Positions 51,901-60,242 of a stretch of 64,000 nt of DNA are shown here, piece by piece. Under the pieces are notes generated by a model that did not search any database, was not told where the DNA came from, and was given only the letters and a program-made list of their open reading frames with translations. The DNA comes from JBJHDF01 sp050486405 (GTDB lineage: Bacteria > Pseudomonadota > Gammaproteobacteria > Pseudomonadales > Cellvibrionaceae): assembly GCA_050486405.1 (NCBI GenBank), contig JBJHDF010000002.1:140292-204291 (forward strand). The letters are read 5' to 3'. The first letter of the stretch is position 1. Each line of letters starts with the position of its first letter. A program made the position numbers and the translations under genes.

Positions 51901-51976
51901 GAGTGACGCGCCCTTTGCCGCCGAGCGCAAGCTGGTAATTGACCTGTGGCAACAGCTGCTGGAAACCGACGCCTGA
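48974..51976 (+). CDS. glnE: Bifunctional glutamine synthetase adenylyltransferase/deadenylase
   Basis: GlnE adds and removes AMP on glutamine synthetase in response to PII state. The 1000-residue protein has two nucleotidyltransferase domains: LVLGMGKLGAAELNLSSDVD near residue 180 (deadenylase half) and VVGYGKLGGIELGHGSDLD near 725 (adenylylation half), both with paired metal-binding Asp. A helical regulatory region lies between. It is slightly longer than E. coli GlnE, within the range of Pseudomonas relatives. AGAGAAG precedes the ATG. glnE-ilvE-waaF order is conserved in Pseudomonas. Confidence 0.97.
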   Translation: MLDLQLLPESLRDSTGRWWEQFEQNLVEQKQARDASEALKQALGGQLPAPDFAGQLARAFGGSEYLAKSCAADPELLLDLLSSGALLQPLPEAGYTELRAAVERCTSEAELDRTLRRQRRKAMVRIIWRDLNRLATMPETTADLSALAEASIALAAGYHYRQLADQWGTPTGEGSGLAQPFLVLGMGKLGAAELNLSSDVDLIFAYPESGETTGGAKTSTNQEFFVRLGQKVIKSLDAVTVDGFVFRVDMRLRPYGQDGALASNFDSLEDYYQSQGRDWERYAMVKARVVATAGGEQAARYSDQLMNLLRPFTYRQYIDFSVIESLREMKDMISRQVKRRGMDQDVKLGEGGIRELEFVVQVFQLIRGGRDPRLRERQVCKLLPLLEQEGYLPAGSGERLLAAYHFLRNTEHAIQAWQDRQTQALPTDTRGRERLAWAMGYGDWAAFAEALADHRQAVSQAFGDVIADPEAEQSRDDGQLVVWRSLWEGSTDGEEALTLLAGHGSEDPERSLRLLQGLADGRPVAAMQASSRARLDAFMPRLLAMLSEEFRAGQLPTGGDETLARVLPLVEATVRRSAYLVLLVENPTALRHLVRLCAASPMIADELARFPALLDELLTPESLYAPPDREALRDELRRDALGLAWDDLEGHMEALRYFRLAHGLRVAASEVTGALPLMKVSDYLTYLAEVILEHVLALAWEQMTARHGYPRRGDGESERTPNLVVVGYGKLGGIELGHGSDLDLVFIHNADGGQSTDGERPLDNLTFYTRLGQRIIHILETRMASGKLYEVDMRLRPSGASGLLVSSLAGFAKYQKEDAWTWEHQALVRARVVAGSEQLAGEFAQLRREVLCRKRDLAALRLDVVQMRKKMRDHLGSRPDNGKNGGERAAEDRPFNLKQDAGGIVDIEFMVQYAVLAWAAQEPALTEYTDNIRILESLSRAGLLAETSVGQLIDVYKAYRSTGHRLALQRQEAVLQSDAPFAAERKLVIDLWQQLLETDA

Positions 51977-52050
51977 TGGAGCATCATCCGGGCTTGGTAC
52001 CCACGGCCTGCCGTTTACTCACGACCTTTCTGTTTCTTTAGGAGTTGGCC

Positions 52051-52980
52051 ATGTCGTTCGCCGACCGCGATGGTGTTATCTGGCTTGATGGAGAACTGGT
52101 GCCCTGGCGCGAGGCCAAGGTCCATGTCCTCACCCATACCCTGCATTACGGCATGGGCGTGTTCGAAGGGGTGCGTGCCTACGATGCCGGCGATCGCGGC
52201 ACCTGTATTTTTCGCCTCAAGGAGCACACCGACCGGCTGTTCCGCTCCGCCCACATCATGGGCATGGCCATGCCCTTTGACAAGGAGACGCTCAACGCCG
52301 CCCAGAAGCAGGTGGTGCGGGAGAACAACCTGCACGAGAGCTATCTGCGGCCCATGGCGTTTCTGGGTTCCGAGGGCATGGGCCTGCGAGCGGACAACCT
52401 GAAGGTTCACGTCATGGTGGCGGCCTGGCACTGGCCTTCCTATATGTCGCCGGAGGCACGGGATCAGGGGATCAAGGTGCGCACCTCCAGCTACACCCGG
52501 CACCATGTGAACATCTCCATGTGCAAGGCCAAGGCCAACGGCCACTACATCAACTCCATGCTGGCGTTGCGTGAAGCTCTGGACAGCGGCTGCGAAGAGG
52601 CGCTGTTGCTGGACAACGAAGGTTATGTGGCTGAAGGCAGCGGCGAGAACATTTTTATCGTGCGCGAAGGTGTGCTCTACACCCCCGAGTTGACCTCCTG
52701 TCTGGACGGCATTACCCGCAATACGCTCTTCCAGTTGGCGGCCGATTGCGGCTATACAGTGAAGGAAAAACGCATCACCCGCGACGAGGTCTACGTGGCC
52801 GATGAAGCCTTCTTTACCGGCACCGCCGCCGAGGTGTTGCCCATTCGCGAACTGGACGGCCGCCGCATCGGCGAAGGTCATCGCGGCCCCATGACCACCC
52901 GTCTGCAGCAGCTGTATTTTGACGCGGTGACCGGCAAGCTGCCGGAGCACGGTGACTGGCTGGCGCCGGTGCTGGATTGA
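52051..52980 (+). CDS. ilvE: Branched-chain amino-acid aminotransferase
   Basis: Transfers amino groups to the last ketoacids of valine, leucine and isoleucine synthesis using PLP. The 309-residue class IV aminotransferase has GELVPWREAKVHVLTHTLHYG, the region with the PLP Lys (NISMCKAKANGHYINSMLAL), and EGYVAEGSGENIFIV-like sequence (NEGYVAEGSGENIFIVREG). The ATG at 52051 has GGAG 6 nt upstream; an in-frame TTG at 52045 is too close to that site. Confidence 0.97.
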   Translation: MSFADRDGVIWLDGELVPWREAKVHVLTHTLHYGMGVFEGVRAYDAGDRGTCIFRLKEHTDRLFRSAHIMGMAMPFDKETLNAAQKQVVRENNLHESYLRPMAFLGSEGMGLRADNLKVHVMVAAWHWPSYMSPEARDQGIKVRTSSYTRHHVNISMCKAKANGHYINSMLALREALDSGCEEALLLDNEGYVAEGSGENIFIVREGVLYTPELTSCLDGITRNTLFQLAADCGYTVKEKRITRDEVYVADEAFFTGTAAEVLPIRELDGRRIGEGHRGPMTTRLQQLYFDAVTGKLPEHGDWLAPVLD

Positions 52981-52997
52981 GTGTCGGGAGCCGCCCA

Positions 52998-54092
52998 GTG
53001 AAAACGCAGGCCCGCCGAATCCTGATCGTGGGCCCCTCCTGGGTGGGGGACATGGTCATGGCCCAGTGCCTGTTCCGGGTTCTTCGGCAGAAGCACCCGG
53101 AAGTGTCGCTGGACGTGCTGGCGCCCGCCTGGAGCCGACCGCTGCTGGAGCATATGCCGGAGGTCGACCGGGCCATCGACTTGCCGTTTGGCCACAGTGA
53201 TATCCGACTGTCGGAGCGTTACCGGCTGGGCCGCTCTCTGGCTGGGGCCGGCTATCAGCAGGCCCTGGTATTGCCCAATTCCCTGAAGTCCGCGCTGGTG
53301 CCCTTTTGGGCGTCTATTCCCCTGCGGACCGGTTGGCGTGGCGAAATGCGCTACGGCTTGCTCAACGACATGCGCAGGCTGGACAAGCAGCGCTACCCGT
53401 TGATGATTCAGCGTTTCGCTGCCCTGGCGTATGCTCCCGATGAGCCTCTGCCACAGGAACTGCCCTGGCCGCACCTGGTGGCGGACCCCGCTCGCCGTGC
53501 GGCCCTGCTGGCACGTCTCGGGCTGGAAGCCGGCCGTCCGGTACTGGCGCTGTGTCCCGGGGCGGAGTTTGGCCCGGCCAAGCGCTGGCCCGAGGAGCAC
53601 TTCGCCGCTGTGGCCGAGGCGAAAATTGCCGCCGGCTGGCAGATCTGGCTGCTGGGTTCGGAGCGGGACAAGCCCGTGGTTGAAACCATAGTTCAATCAC
53701 TACCAGAGGCTGCGCGCAGTCACTGTCACAATCTGGCGGGAGTAACCGGGCTCGACGAAGCCATCGACCTGTTGGCCGCCGCCGATGCCGTGGTCAGCAA
53801 TGACTCCGGCTTGATGCACATCGCTGCCGCGCTGGATCGACCGCTGGTGGTGCTCTACGGTTCCACCTCGCCAGAGTTTACGCCGCCGCTGGCCCGACAG
53901 GTGCGCACCCTGAGCATCCCCGTGGACTGCGGCCCCTGCTTTCAGCGCACCTGTCCGCAGCAACACCTGCGCTGTCTCCGGGAACTGGAACCGCAGCGGG
54001 TGCTCGGCGCCCTGCAAGAGCTGCTGCCGCAATCGCCGTTGCGCGAACCCGGCGACGTCGCCAGCAAAAGCCTCGCGGGGGTGGCACAGTGA
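52998..54092 (+). CDS. waaF: ADP-heptose:LPS heptosyltransferase II
   Basis: Adds the second heptose of the inner LPS core on the cytoplasmic face of the inner membrane. The 364-residue GT9 enzyme starts ILIVGPSWVGDMVMAQCLF, has LCPGAEFGPAKRWPEEHFA, and the later NDSGLMHIAAALDRPLVVLY and CGPCFQRTCPQQHLRC that mark WaaF. The start is GTG 52998 with GGGAG before it. In Pseudomonas waaC follows; here no waaC copy lies in the cluster. The stop overlaps the next start (GTGA). Confidence 0.95.
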   Translation: MKTQARRILIVGPSWVGDMVMAQCLFRVLRQKHPEVSLDVLAPAWSRPLLEHMPEVDRAIDLPFGHSDIRLSERYRLGRSLAGAGYQQALVLPNSLKSALVPFWASIPLRTGWRGEMRYGLLNDMRRLDKQRYPLMIQRFAALAYAPDEPLPQELPWPHLVADPARRAALLARLGLEAGRPVLALCPGAEFGPAKRWPEEHFAAVAEAKIAAGWQIWLLGSERDKPVVETIVQSLPEAARSHCHNLAGVTGLDEAIDLLAAADAVVSNDSGLMHIAAALDRPLVVLYGSTSPEFTPPLARQVRTLSIPVDCGPCFQRTCPQQHLRCLRELEPQRVLGALQELLPQSPLREPGDVASKSLAGVAQ

Positions 54093-56077
54093 AGTTGGCA
54101 TTTGCGCTCTATCGCTACTTCCCCTACGGAGGTCTGCAGCGGGATATGCTCGCTCTGGCCCAGGAAGCGCAGGACCGGGGGCACAGCGTCTCCATATTCT
54201 GCGGTGCCTGGGATGGACCCAGGCCGGAAGGGCTGGATGTGCGCCTGGTGTCCGCGCCCGCCTGGTTTGATGTGAGTGGGGCCAAGAGTTTTGTCCGCGG
54301 CTTTCAGCGGGCCCTGCGGGAAGAAAAGTTTGATCTGGTGGTGGGCTTCAACAAGATGCCCGGGCTGGATTTGTACTATGCCGCCGACTCCTGTTTCGCG
54401 CTCAAGGCCTACCTGGAGCGCGGTGCACTCTATCGCCTGACGCCGCGCGCGTCACTTTACCTGCGTTTTGAAAAGGCGGTCTACTCGTCCCACAGCCGCA
54501 CCCGTATTCTGGAGTTGTCGTCCAGTGAACGCAGTGACTTCATTCGCTACTACGGCACTGACGAAAGTCGTTTTTACCCGATACCACCCGGTTTGAATCT
54601 GGAGCACATCGTGCCCTCGGACCCCGGTGCGTCCCGGGCACGGGTGCGCGCTGATCTGAACATTCCCCTGGAGCATCGGGTGGTGCTCTGTCTTGGCTCC
54701 GGATTCAAGACCAAGGGCCTGGATCGCAGTATTCAGGTGTTCAATCAGCTCTATCAACACTACGATGGCAAGATCCACCTGATGGTGGTCGGTCAGGACA
54801 AGTCCCAGCAGTTTCGCAAGCAGGGCGATGAGTTGGGAATTTCCGGCAATATCCACTTTCTCGGTGGTCGCGACGACGTTGCGGATCTGCTCCAGGCGGC
54901 GGACATGTTGTTGCACCCGGCTTACCGGGAAACCGCCGGCAACGCACTGCTGGAAGCCATGCTGGCCGGCAAGCCGGTGGTGGCTACCAGTGTGTGCGGC
55001 TATGCGCACTATATCGCCCAGCAGCAAATGGGCGCGGTGATCGAACGCCCCTATCGCATGCGCGATATGGTGGCGGCCGCTATCGGTGTGCTGGATCAAA
55101 ACGTGGAAGTGTGGCAGCAGCGTGCACAAGAGTTTGCCAAGCAGTGCGATATCTATACCCGGGCACCGCGGGCAGTGGACATTATGGAGCAATTGCACCG
55201 CGACCCGCCCGGCGACCCGGAACCCCCCTCATTGGGTGACAACGTCATTGCCCTGACCCTGCGCGAAGAATTGCAGGACATGTGGGAGCAGAAAAACGTC
55301 TTCTCCCTGGTTCAGGAACTGCCGGGCAAGGTGGTTCGCGACAGGGAAGGGCGGCAGACACTTTACTTTCGCGCCAACGGCGCCACCTACTACCGCAAGC
55401 TGCACACCGGTGTCGGCTGGCGGGAAATTTTCAAGAACCTGGTACAGCTGCGGCTGCCGGTGGTGGGCGCGCGCAACGAATGGGATGCTATCAACAAGCT
55501 GAACTCGCTGGGTATGCCCACCATGACGGTTCTCGCCTTCGGCGAGAAGTACCACGACCCGGCGCGCAAGCTGTCGTTTATTGTCACGCGCGAATTGACC
55601 GATACCATTCCGCTGGACGAGTACACAAAATCCTGGGAGCGCAACCGGCCCTCCTTTCGGGAAAAGTACACGCTGCTCAGCGAAGTGGCGAAGATTTCCC
55701 GCAAGCTGCACGTTAACGGTATCAACCATCGGGATTTCTACCTGTGCCATTTTCTGCTGCACAAGGAGTCCATGCAGAAGTGGCGCAAGACTGGTGAGCC
55801 GCCGCTGATCTATCTGGTGGATCTGCACCGGGCCCAGATTCGTTCGCAAGTGCCCCGGCGCTGGTTGATCAAGGACCTCGCCGGTCTTTACTTCTCGGCC
55901 CTGGGCATCGGTTTGACGCGGCGCGATGTCTATCGCTTCTTGAAACTCTATTTCGAAGAAGACCTGGACACTGTGTTTCGGGACTACGCCAAGATACTCA
56001 ACGGCATCGAGCGGCGGGCCATCCGCATGTACCTGCGCGACCACGAGGTCTATCCGGTATTGCCGGTCAAGGCTTGA
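54089..56077 (+). CDS. WaaG-WaaP fusion: LPS core glycosyltransferase plus heptose kinase
   Basis: A 662-residue protein joining two core enzymes. Residues 1 to about 375 are a WaaG-type GT4 glucosyltransferase (LAFALYRYFPYGGLQRDMLA, VVGFNKMPGLDLYYAADSCF, SGFKTKGLDRSI, HPAYRETAGNALLEAMLAG with the Glu-x7-Glu pair). After a short Pro-rich linker, residues about 395-655 form a WaaP/RfaP heptose(I) kinase (YYRKLHTGVGWREIFKNLV, KLHVNGINHRDFYLCHFLLH with catalytic Asp, IYLVDLHRAQIR). In Pseudomonas waaG and waaP are separate adjacent genes, so this is a fusion of neighbours. The frame is uninterrupted. Confidence 0.94.
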   Translation: MKLAFALYRYFPYGGLQRDMLALAQEAQDRGHSVSIFCGAWDGPRPEGLDVRLVSAPAWFDVSGAKSFVRGFQRALREEKFDLVVGFNKMPGLDLYYAADSCFALKAYLERGALYRLTPRASLYLRFEKAVYSSHSRTRILELSSSERSDFIRYYGTDESRFYPIPPGLNLEHIVPSDPGASRARVRADLNIPLEHRVVLCLGSGFKTKGLDRSIQVFNQLYQHYDGKIHLMVVGQDKSQQFRKQGDELGISGNIHFLGGRDDVADLLQAADMLLHPAYRETAGNALLEAMLAGKPVVATSVCGYAHYIAQQQMGAVIERPYRMRDMVAAAIGVLDQNVEVWQQRAQEFAKQCDIYTRAPRAVDIMEQLHRDPPGDPEPPSLGDNVIALTLREELQDMWEQKNVFSLVQELPGKVVRDREGRQTLYFRANGATYYRKLHTGVGWREIFKNLVQLRLPVVGARNEWDAINKLNSLGMPTMTVLAFGEKYHDPARKLSFIVTRELTDTIPLDEYTKSWERNRPSFREKYTLLSEVAKISRKLHVNGINHRDFYLCHFLLHKESMQKWRKTGEPPLIYLVDLHRAQIRSQVPRRWLIKDLAGLYFSALGIGLTRRDVYRFLKLYFEEDLDTVFRDYAKILNGIERRAIRMYLRDHEVYPVLPVKA

Positions 56078-56085
56078 GGCTCGCC

Positions 56086-57273
56086 ATGCTGAGTGTTCAG
56101 GAACTGCTTGCCCGCCGCCGCAACTGGTGCCTGGCCTGGGCCGGCGTTGGTCTATACCTGTTTTTGTTGTCCTATTTCTGGGCGCCGGGCCTGGCGGCCC
56201 TGCGCATGGTTTTCTATCTCTTCTTTCTGCTGCCGTTCCTCCTTGCACTGCCGCGCTGGGGGTTGGATTTCTCCCGCTCCGGCGGCTGGATTACGGCGGC
56301 GGCGCTGCTATTTGGCGCTGTCTCGGTGCTGTCCACGCTCTGGGGCGACGAACCTTCCAGCTTCACGTTTTACTTCAGGCAGTTGCTGTTTCTGGCGGTG
56401 TGGCTGCTGGGGCTTTGCTGGCTCTTTATCCATCGACCGCCAGACCTGTGGCGCCTCCAGCAGCTACTGGTGATCGCCGGCGCGCTCAGCGCCCTGGCGC
56501 TGCTGTTGGTGTTCTATCGTGAGCACCCGTTGCAGCAGCGACTGGAAGGTTGGGGCGTACTGAGTAACCCCACCATCGTTGCCCAGGGCTACGGCCTGGT
56601 GGCCTTGCTGGCCTATGTGCTGGCGCTGCAAAGCACCAGTCTGAAGCGTGCCGCCGGCTGGTTGGCCGCCGCGCTGCTGGCGGTGTTGCCCGTGGTGCTT
56701 TCGCAAAGCCGGGGCGCCGCCCTGGCGCTGGTGCTAACCGGCCTGCTGGCGCTGGTGTTGTGCCGCCCGTCCCGCGCTCTCTGGCTGCTGCAGGTGGCGC
56801 TGGGGCTGGCGGTCGTGGTTTTTGCCGCGCTCTTTACTCCCATCATAGACATATTGCGCGAGCGCGGTTTCTCCTGGTCCTATCGCGATGGCATCTGGCT
56901 GGAGGTGTTTCGCCAGGCGCTGGACCACCCCTGGTTTGGCCTGGGCTGGGATCGGCAGGGTGGCGTTGAGGTCAGTAGCGGCAGCTATCATCACGCCCAC
57001 AACTCCTGGCTGGATATTTTTTATCGCACTGGCCTGCTGGGACTGGGGTTGGCGTTGAGCCATCTGGTGCTGTTGCTGCGCCACTTCAGTCGCGATCGCG
57101 ACAGGCTGCCGCTGTTTCTCTGGCTGGTGTTTGGCTGCCTGTGTCTGTTCACCAATGGCTGGGGGCTGCTTTCGCGGCCGGACGCCCAGTGGCTCATGTA
57201 CTGGATTCCCGCCGGCCTGCTGACTGCGCAACTCTGTGCGCGCAGGCCCCGTGCGCAACGGAGTGAACCGTGA
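56086..57273 (+). CDS. O-antigen ligase/polymerase family membrane protein
   Basis: A 395-residue inner-membrane protein with about 11-12 helices. The O-antigen ligase/polymerase signature lies in the periplasmic loop: FRQALDHPWFGLGWDRQGG and SYHHAHNSWLDIFYRTGLLG with the conserved His. It probably joins O-antigen or another glycan to the lipid A core. The ATG at 56086 has GAGG 6 nt upstream. Placement inside the LPS cluster favours WaaL-type ligase over a Wzy polymerase, but sequence does not separate them firmly. Confidence 0.88.
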   Translation: MLSVQELLARRRNWCLAWAGVGLYLFLLSYFWAPGLAALRMVFYLFFLLPFLLALPRWGLDFSRSGGWITAAALLFGAVSVLSTLWGDEPSSFTFYFRQLLFLAVWLLGLCWLFIHRPPDLWRLQQLLVIAGALSALALLLVFYREHPLQQRLEGWGVLSNPTIVAQGYGLVALLAYVLALQSTSLKRAAGWLAAALLAVLPVVLSQSRGAALALVLTGLLALVLCRPSRALWLLQVALGLAVVVFAALFTPIIDILRERGFSWSYRDGIWLEVFRQALDHPWFGLGWDRQGGVEVSSGSYHHAHNSWLDIFYRTGLLGLGLALSHLVLLLRHFSRDRDRLPLFLWLVFGCLCLFTNGWGLLSRPDAQWLMYWIPAGLLTAQLCARRPRAQRSEP

Positions 57274-58397
57274 CGGACAGCCGCGCCCGTGTGATGATTC
57301 TGCAGACCCGGTTTATCGACAGTATTTCCGGCGTCAGCGCCCAGCTGCTGGCGGCGTTTCCGTCCGCGCAGTACCGGGTAACTCTCGTCTACCTGGAAGC
57401 CGGCGACGCGCGGCCCGAGGATGCCGCTGCCGAGCGGGTGGTTTTTCTCGGCCTGAAGAAAGGCGACTACAAGGGCCTGCGCCTCAAGGCGCTGGCCAGA
57501 TTGCGCCCCTTCTTGCGCGACAACGCCTTCGATCTGGTGATCGCCAATATGTACAAGCCGGTCAATCTGCTGTTGCAGTTGCGCCGGCACCTGCAGGCCC
57601 GGGCCTGCATCGGTATCATCCACGGCTTCGGCGAATTCGACCGGCCGCTGCGCCGCTGGGTGTTTCGCCGTCTGCTGGAAGACCGTTGGCATCTGGTGGG
57701 TGTGTCCGAGCCGGTGCGCCAGTATCTGATCGATGCCCGCTGCGGTCTGCACCCGGGCAACACCAGCACCATTCACAACGCCGTTGACGCCGACGCGCTG
57801 GCGCTGCAGGCCATGGGTCGCAACGACGCCCGGCGCGAACTGGGGCTGGGTGACAGTGACTTTGTGGTCGGTACCCTGGGGCGCAGTGTCCAGGGAAAGG
57901 GCCACGAGGATCTGCTGGAAGCCTTTGCGCTTTTTGCCCGGCAGCGCGAAGACGCCCGGCTGGTGATCATCGGCGACGGCCCCCTGCGCCGCGCCCTGAC
58001 CGACCGGGCGGCGGCGCTGGGGCTGCAGGAGCGCGTGCGCTTGCCCGGACATCTGCCCGAGGGCTTTCGTTATCTGCGGGCGCTGGACCTGTTTGTGTTT
58101 CCCTCCCGGGCCGAGGGCTTTGGTCTGGCGCTGCTGGAGGCCATGGCCCTGGGGCTGCCGGTGCTGGTGAACCGGGTGGCGCCCCTGACCACTCTGGTGG
58201 ACGGCGTCGGCCGGGCCCTGGACACCGGTGATCACCGCGCGCTGGCGGAGGCACTGGCGGAATTCAGCCGGTTGCCCGCCGCGCAGCGCCAGCAACTGGG
58301 TGAGGCGCATTGTGCCCGGGCGCAGACCGACTATGGTGTCACCGCCTTTCAGGCCGCCTACCGGAATCTCGCCCGGCGCCTGCTGGCCATGCAATGA
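57270..58397 (+). CDS. Family 4 glycosyltransferase
   Basis: A 375-residue retaining GT4 enzyme with GT-B fold. It has VMILQTRFIDSISGVSAQLL, the donor-binding GTLGRSVQGKGHEDLLEAF, IIGDGPLRRAL and the terminal EGFGLALLEAMALGLPVLVN with the Glu-x7-Glu pair. The likely role is extension of LPS core or O-antigen; donor and acceptor sugars are unknown. GTG start overlaps the ligase stop by 4 bp. Confidence 0.93.
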   Translation: MTDSRARVMILQTRFIDSISGVSAQLLAAFPSAQYRVTLVYLEAGDARPEDAAAERVVFLGLKKGDYKGLRLKALARLRPFLRDNAFDLVIANMYKPVNLLLQLRRHLQARACIGIIHGFGEFDRPLRRWVFRRLLEDRWHLVGVSEPVRQYLIDARCGLHPGNTSTIHNAVDADALALQAMGRNDARRELGLGDSDFVVGTLGRSVQGKGHEDLLEAFALFARQREDARLVIIGDGPLRRALTDRAAALGLQERVRLPGHLPEGFRYLRALDLFVFPSRAEGFGLALLEAMALGLPVLVNRVAPLTTLVDGVGRALDTGDHRALAEALAEFSRLPAAQRQQLGEAHCARAQTDYGVTAFQAAYRNLARRLLAMQ

Positions 58398-58449
58398 CTC
58401 CGCAAAACCCGTATCATAGGCGGCCGCTTCGCACCCCGTTGAACATGCC

Positions 58450-60225
58450 ATGACCGACCCAGCCGCCGAACAGAACACCACCGCAAACGGGGCCACCGAA
58501 GCCACGACCATGGCCATCTACCTGCGGCTGCTGAGCTATCTGAAACGCTACTGGCACTGGTTTGCCCTCAGCGTGCTGGGCTTTGTCGTCTACTCCGCCT
58601 CCCAGCCGGCCCTTGCCCAGTTTATGGAATACCTGCTGGACTTTATCGCCGGCGAAGTCACCGGCCCCAGTTACCTGCCGCCGCTGATCATTCTGGCCAT
58701 TGTCGCGGTGCGCAGCATTGGCGCCTTTATCGGCAACTACTTTATTTCCCGGGTATCGTTTTTTGTGGTGCACGATCTGCGGGTGCAGCTATTCAACCAC
58801 ATGACGCGTCTGCCCGGCCGCTACTTCGACGGTCACAACTCCGGCCACCTGATTTCGGTGATCACCTACAACGTCAACAACGTCACCGAAGCGGCCACCT
58901 TTGCCGTAAAAACCCTGATCCGCGAGGGCGCCACGGTGCTCGCCCTGCTGGGTTATCTGATCTACAAGGACTGGAAACTCACCTTGCTGCTGCTGGCGGT
59001 GGTGCCGGTCATCAGCGTGCTGGTGAGTTACGTCAGCAAGCGTCTGCGCCGGCTCAGCACCCGGGTGCAGGACACGGTGGGCGACCTCACCCACGTTTCC
59101 TCGGAGATGATCAACGGCTACCGGGTGATGCGCAGCTTCGGCGGCGAGGACTACGAAAAGCGCCGCTTCGATCAGGCCAGCCGCAATAACCTGATACAGA
59201 ACATGAAGATCGTGCTCACCACCTCGCTGAACACGCCCATGCTGCAGATGCTGGTGGCGCTGTCCATGGCGTTGCTGCTTTATGTGGCGCTCACGGTGAT
59301 GGAAATCGACAACCCCTCGGCCTTTGTCGCCTACTTTGTGGCGGCGGGCATGATCCTCAAACCCCTGCGTCAGCTCAGCGAAGTCATCCCCAAAATCCAG
59401 AAGGGCGTGGCCGCCGCCGACAGCATTTTCCGGATGATCGACGAGCCGCCGGAGCCGGATCACGGCAGCCACCGGGTGGAGCGGGTACAGGGCCGGGTGG
59501 AGCTGGATAAGTTGGGCTTCAGCTACGGCGACGACTTTGCCCTGACGGATCTGAGCCTGACCGTGGAGCCCGGCGAAGTGGTGGCACTGGTGGGCCGCTC
59601 CGGCAGCGGCAAGTCCACCCTGGTTAGCCTGATTCCGCGCTTTTACGATTTCCAGCGCGGCGACCTGCGCATCGACGGCGTTTCCGTGCGTGACTACACC
59701 CTGGCCGATCTGCGCCGGCAGATCGCCCTGGTCAATCAGCAGGTAGTGCTGTTCAACGATACCGTGGCCGCCAATATTGCCTACGGCGCCCTGGCCACGC
59801 CGGATCGCGACGCCGTGCGGCGTGCGGCGGACGCCGCCCACGCCACGGAGTTTATAGAGCAGTTGCCCCAGGGTTTTGACACATTGATCGGCGAGGGCGG
59901 TACGCGTCTGTCCGGCGGTCAGCGCCAGCGCCTGGCCATTGCCCGGGCCATCCTCAAAAACGCGCCCATTCTGATTCTCGACGAAGCCACCTCGGCGCTG
60001 GATAATGAGTCCGAGCGCTATATCCAGGCGGCGCTGGAAGAAGTGATGAAGGGCCGCACCACCTTCGTGGTGGCGCACCGCCTGTCCACCATCGAGCGGG
60101 CCGACCGCATTGTGGTCATGTCCGGCGGCCGCATCGTCGAACAGGGCAGCCACCGGGAGTTGCTGGCCGCCGACGGCCACTATGCCCGCCTGCACGCCCT
60201 GCAGTTTCGCGACAGTGAGGAATGA
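58450..60225 (+). CDS. msbA: Lipid A export ATP-binding/permease protein MsbA
   Basis: Flips lipid A-core across the inner membrane. The 591-residue half-transporter has six N-terminal membrane helices (LSVLGFVVYSASQPALAQF and on), and a nucleotide-binding domain: Walker A VGRSGSGKSTLVSL, Q-loop NQQVVLFNDT, signature LSGGQRQRLAIAR and Walker B ILILDEATSALD. GTx-length and order match MsbA. It sits between the core glycosyltransferases and hldE, as in Pseudomonas, and its stop overlaps a possible upstream start of hldE. Confidence 0.96.
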   Translation: MTDPAAEQNTTANGATEATTMAIYLRLLSYLKRYWHWFALSVLGFVVYSASQPALAQFMEYLLDFIAGEVTGPSYLPPLIILAIVAVRSIGAFIGNYFISRVSFFVVHDLRVQLFNHMTRLPGRYFDGHNSGHLISVITYNVNNVTEAATFAVKTLIREGATVLALLGYLIYKDWKLTLLLLAVVPVISVLVSYVSKRLRRLSTRVQDTVGDLTHVSSEMINGYRVMRSFGGEDYEKRRFDQASRNNLIQNMKIVLTTSLNTPMLQMLVALSMALLLYVALTVMEIDNPSAFVAYFVAAGMILKPLRQLSEVIPKIQKGVAAADSIFRMIDEPPEPDHGSHRVERVQGRVELDKLGFSYGDDFALTDLSLTVEPGEVVALVGRSGSGKSTLVSLIPRFYDFQRGDLRIDGVSVRDYTLADLRRQIALVNQQVVLFNDTVAANIAYGALATPDRDAVRRAADAAHATEFIEQLPQGFDTLIGEGGTRLSGGQRQRLAIARAILKNAPILILDEATSALDNESERYIQAALEEVMKGRTTFVVAHRLSTIERADRIVVMSGGRIVEQGSHRELLAADGHYARLHALQFRDSEE

Positions 60226-60242
60226 CTGAAGGTGTCAACAAG

